DNA of 64,000 nt from an uncultured Desulfobacterales bacterium (GTDB lineage Bacteria > Desulfobacterota > Desulfobulbia > Desulfobulbales > Desulfocapsaceae): NCBI GenBank assembly GCA_937915545.1, contig CALGIJ010000017.1, forward strand, positions 62,001 to 126,000. Direction: 5' to 3'. Below the pieces are notes generated by a model that was given only the letters and a program-made list of their open reading frames with translations, was not told the origin of the DNA and made no database searches. The first letter of the stretch is position 1, and every line of letters starts with the position of its first letter. This document shows positions 62,690 through 64,000 of this stretch, piece by piece. The translations under genes were made by a program, and so were the position numbers.

Positions 62690-63694
62690 TTACTTCTTGA
62701 AGTCGACGGCTTTATAAACCGCTTCGATGGTCTCCTTGCCGATCCTGCTCTCCATCTTCTCGTGGACAGGGAGCATTGCCGTACGGAAGGCCTGGCGTTC
62801 GGCGTCGGTCAAGACGGTGACTTCGGTCTTGCCAGAGGCCTTGACGGCAGCGAGATCCTCGTCATTCTTATCCTTGGCGATCTTGTTGGCATAGTCGGTG
62901 GCCTCTTTCATGGCCGTCTCCAGCTGGCCGCGAATATCGGCGGGCAGCTCTTCCCAGAACTTCTTGTTGACGATGACCGCGTAGCCGAGATAGCCGTGAT
63001 CGCTGATCGCCAGATATTTCTGCACTTCATGCATTTTCTGGGTGTAGAAGTTGGAGATGGGGTTCTCGGTGCCATCGACAACGCCGGTCTGCAGCGCCTG
63101 ATAGACCTCGGAGAAGGGCATGACCTGGGGGATGGCCTTGATGGCCTGCATCTGCGCCTCGAGCACCTTGGAGGACTGGATGCGCAACTTCTTGCCCTTG
63201 AGGTCTTCCGGAGTCTTGATCGGGGTGTTGGCGGAGAACGACTTGAAGCCGTTGTCCCAGTATGCCAGTCCCTTGATGCCCTTGGGTTCGAGCTTGGCGA
63301 GGAGTTGCTGGCCGACCGGGCCTTTGGTCACTTTGTGGAGATCGTCATAATTATGGAAGATGAACGGCAGGTCGAAGACCTCGAACTCCTTGACCCCGAG
63401 GGGGCCGAACTTGGCCAGCGAGGGGGCGAGCATCTGCACCGAGCCAAGCTGCAGGGCCTCCAGTTCTTCCTTGTCCTTGTAGAGCTGGCTGTTCGGATAC
63501 ACCTCGATTTTCACCTTGCCCTGGGTAAGCTCTTCCGCGCGTTTCTTGAAGAATTCCGCCGCCTGGCCTTTTGGGGTATCCACTGCAACAACGTGACTGA
63601 ACTTGATGGCAATCGGTTCGGCGAACGCCGGAGAAACCAACAACGCCGCGGAGATGGTTACTGTTCCAAAGGTCTTGATCACAGAGTGCAACAT
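62690..63694 (-). CDS. dctP: TRAP transporter periplasmic substrate-binding protein
   Basis: A 334-residue secreted binding protein with a signal peptide cleaved after AFA (residue 25). It shows the DctP fold: FSHVVAVDTPKG, the substrate-carboxylate arginine in GKKLRIQSS, and FSEVYQALQTGVVDGTENP. Homology and the adjacent dctBD suggest a C4-dicarboxylate or similar organic acid. GGGAGG lies seven bases before the ATG at 63694. First gene of dctP-dctQ-dctM. Confidence 0.94.
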   Translation of the reverse strand: MLHSVIKTFGTVTISAALLVSPAFAEPIAIKFSHVVAVDTPKGQAAEFFKKRAEELTQGKVKIEVYPNSQLYKDKEELEALQLGSVQMLAPSLAKFGPLGVKEFEVFDLPFIFHNYDDLHKVTKGPVGQQLLAKLEPKGIKGLAYWDNGFKSFSANTPIKTPEDLKGKKLRIQSSKVLEAQMQAIKAIPQVMPFSEVYQALQTGVVDGTENPISNFYTQKMHEVQKYLAISDHGYLGYAVIVNKKFWEELPADIRGQLETAMKEATDYANKIAKDKNDEDLAAVKASGKTEVTVLTDAERQAFRTAMLPVHEKMESRIGKETIEAVYKAVDFKK

Positions 63695-63806
63695 GATTTT
63701 CCTCCCTACCTGGTTGGGTTGACGATATCCCCCTGTCTGATCAACGGAGAACGGCTCCGCAGATATGCCAGGGGGCACGAAGCGGATATCAGTTGCCATG
63801 AAGGTT

Positions 63807-63822
63807 AGCAAGAAAAAGACCA
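63807..63822 (-). promoter_or_regulatory. candidate sigma-54 promoter of dctPQM
   Basis: On the minus strand TGG-TCTTTTTC-TTGCT gives the invariant GG and GC with the required 10-base spacing. The -12 half (TTGCT) is perfect; the -24 half (TGGTCT) matches only TGG of TGGCAC. It sits about 115 bases before the dctP ATG, and a DctD-type activator is encoded in the locus. Confidence 0.5.
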
Positions 63823-63842
63823 ATTTTACGCCACCGTAAAAT
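63823..63842. repeat. perfect 8-4-8 inverted repeat abutting the -24 element
   Basis: ATTTTACG (63823-63830) and CGTAAAAT (63835-63842) flank four bases. It touches the upstream edge of the candidate sigma-54 promoter, so a bound protein would probably repress or modulate it. Confidence 0.55.
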
Positions 63843-63895
63843 GCGTGTAGAATCGTGACACTCACTGGCCAGGAGCCATAGCGGACCTTGACGAG

Positions 63896-63915
63896 ATCGG
63901 CGGATTTTCGCCGAT
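63896..63915. repeat. perfect 7-6-7 inverted repeat, possible DctD upstream activating site
   Basis: ATCGGCG (63896-63902) and CGCCGAT (63909-63915) flank GATTTT. Its centre is about 110 bases upstream of the start predicted from the sigma-54 site, a usual distance for enhancer binding. Confidence 0.45.
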
Positions 63916-64000
63916 TCCCCCCTGGCAAGGCGGGGAAATCCACTCACCGGTAGAAGGTCTCTTGGCCCTGTCGCGGCACCTGTCGTACCGGCCTCGCGAC

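Larger units (their letters stand above)
63695..64000. other. 306-base regulatory region upstream of dctP
   Basis: No gene found up to the window edge. It contains a candidate sigma-54 promoter and two perfect inverted repeats on the upstream side, listed separately. Confidence 0.6.

Noticed and set aside
1..64000. CRISPR arrays, tRNA/rRNA genes, IS elements, toxin-antitoxin or phage-defence genes
   Set aside because: I looked for spaced direct repeats, cloverleaf or rRNA sequence, transposase motifs and defence-gene motifs and found none.

Overview
This GC-rich, gene-dense window looks like a chromosomal segment of a strictly or facultatively anaerobic Desulfobacterota bacterium, most like the Desulfobulbales. 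This is inference from gene content: a DUF39-type homocysteine biosynthesis protein, a free-standing FmdE-type protein, a LarE-type sulfur transferase, a DctPQM TRAP transporter with a DctB/DctD pair, molybdenum-cofactor genes, and a BioC/BioG-type biotin operon. I see no rRNA, tRNA, CRISPR array, insertion sequence, prophage or plasmid signature. Almost everything is core metabolism, envelope biogenesis and signalling.

Layout. 0-5 kb: a left-truncated HEAT-like/cNMP-binding/PilZ protein, a tRNA-dihydrouridine synthase, a phasin-like protein and convergent murJ. 4.7-16.5 kb: an EF-G paralogue, mogA, divergent purM and a DUF2065 protein, corA, a DegS-like protease convergent with a CBS transporter-like protein, pepA, a receiver-GAF-adenylyl cyclase, an S4 protein and a lipoprotein. 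16.7-20.7 kb (minus strand): an RNase II/R family enzyme, then a two-gene unit of a membrane-spanning HTH regulator with an external EF-hand-like motif and a small secreted protein that appears to share its external domain, then a tiny membrane protein. 20.9-26.2 kb: era, and ftsE-ftsX-envC-ctpA for septal peptidoglycan splitting. 26.6-36.9 kb: ileS-lspA-fabD-bioB-A-F-G-C-D plus a Cys-rich miniprotein, read as one long operon. 37.1-43.5 kb: a surface-polysaccharide block (flippase-like membrane protein, four GT2 glycosyltransferases, one polyprenyl-phosphate sugar-1-phosphate transferase). 43.5-53.4 kb: coaBC, a YchJ-like protein, nadA, rsmA, tsaD, moaA, pheA, the DUF39 protein and larE. 53.6-57.1 kb: HU, FmdE, a fused HisH-HisF and a lipoprotein. 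57.2-63.7 kb: dctB-dctD facing dctP-dctQ-dctM across a bidirectional terminator.

How the parts work together. fabD and bioC/bioG join fatty-acid synthesis to pimelate and biotin formation. FtsEX and an EnvC-like activator couple division to amidase activation. DctB/DctD probably switch on the TRAP operon, supported by a candidate sigma-54 promoter and inverted repeats upstream of dctP. The best candidate for an undescribed system is the transmembrane HTH/secreted-partner pair at 17154-18582. The eukaryote-like fused HisHF at 54860-56455 is the most striking single gene. Function calls rest on reading translated sequences and recognising family motifs; no database search was run.
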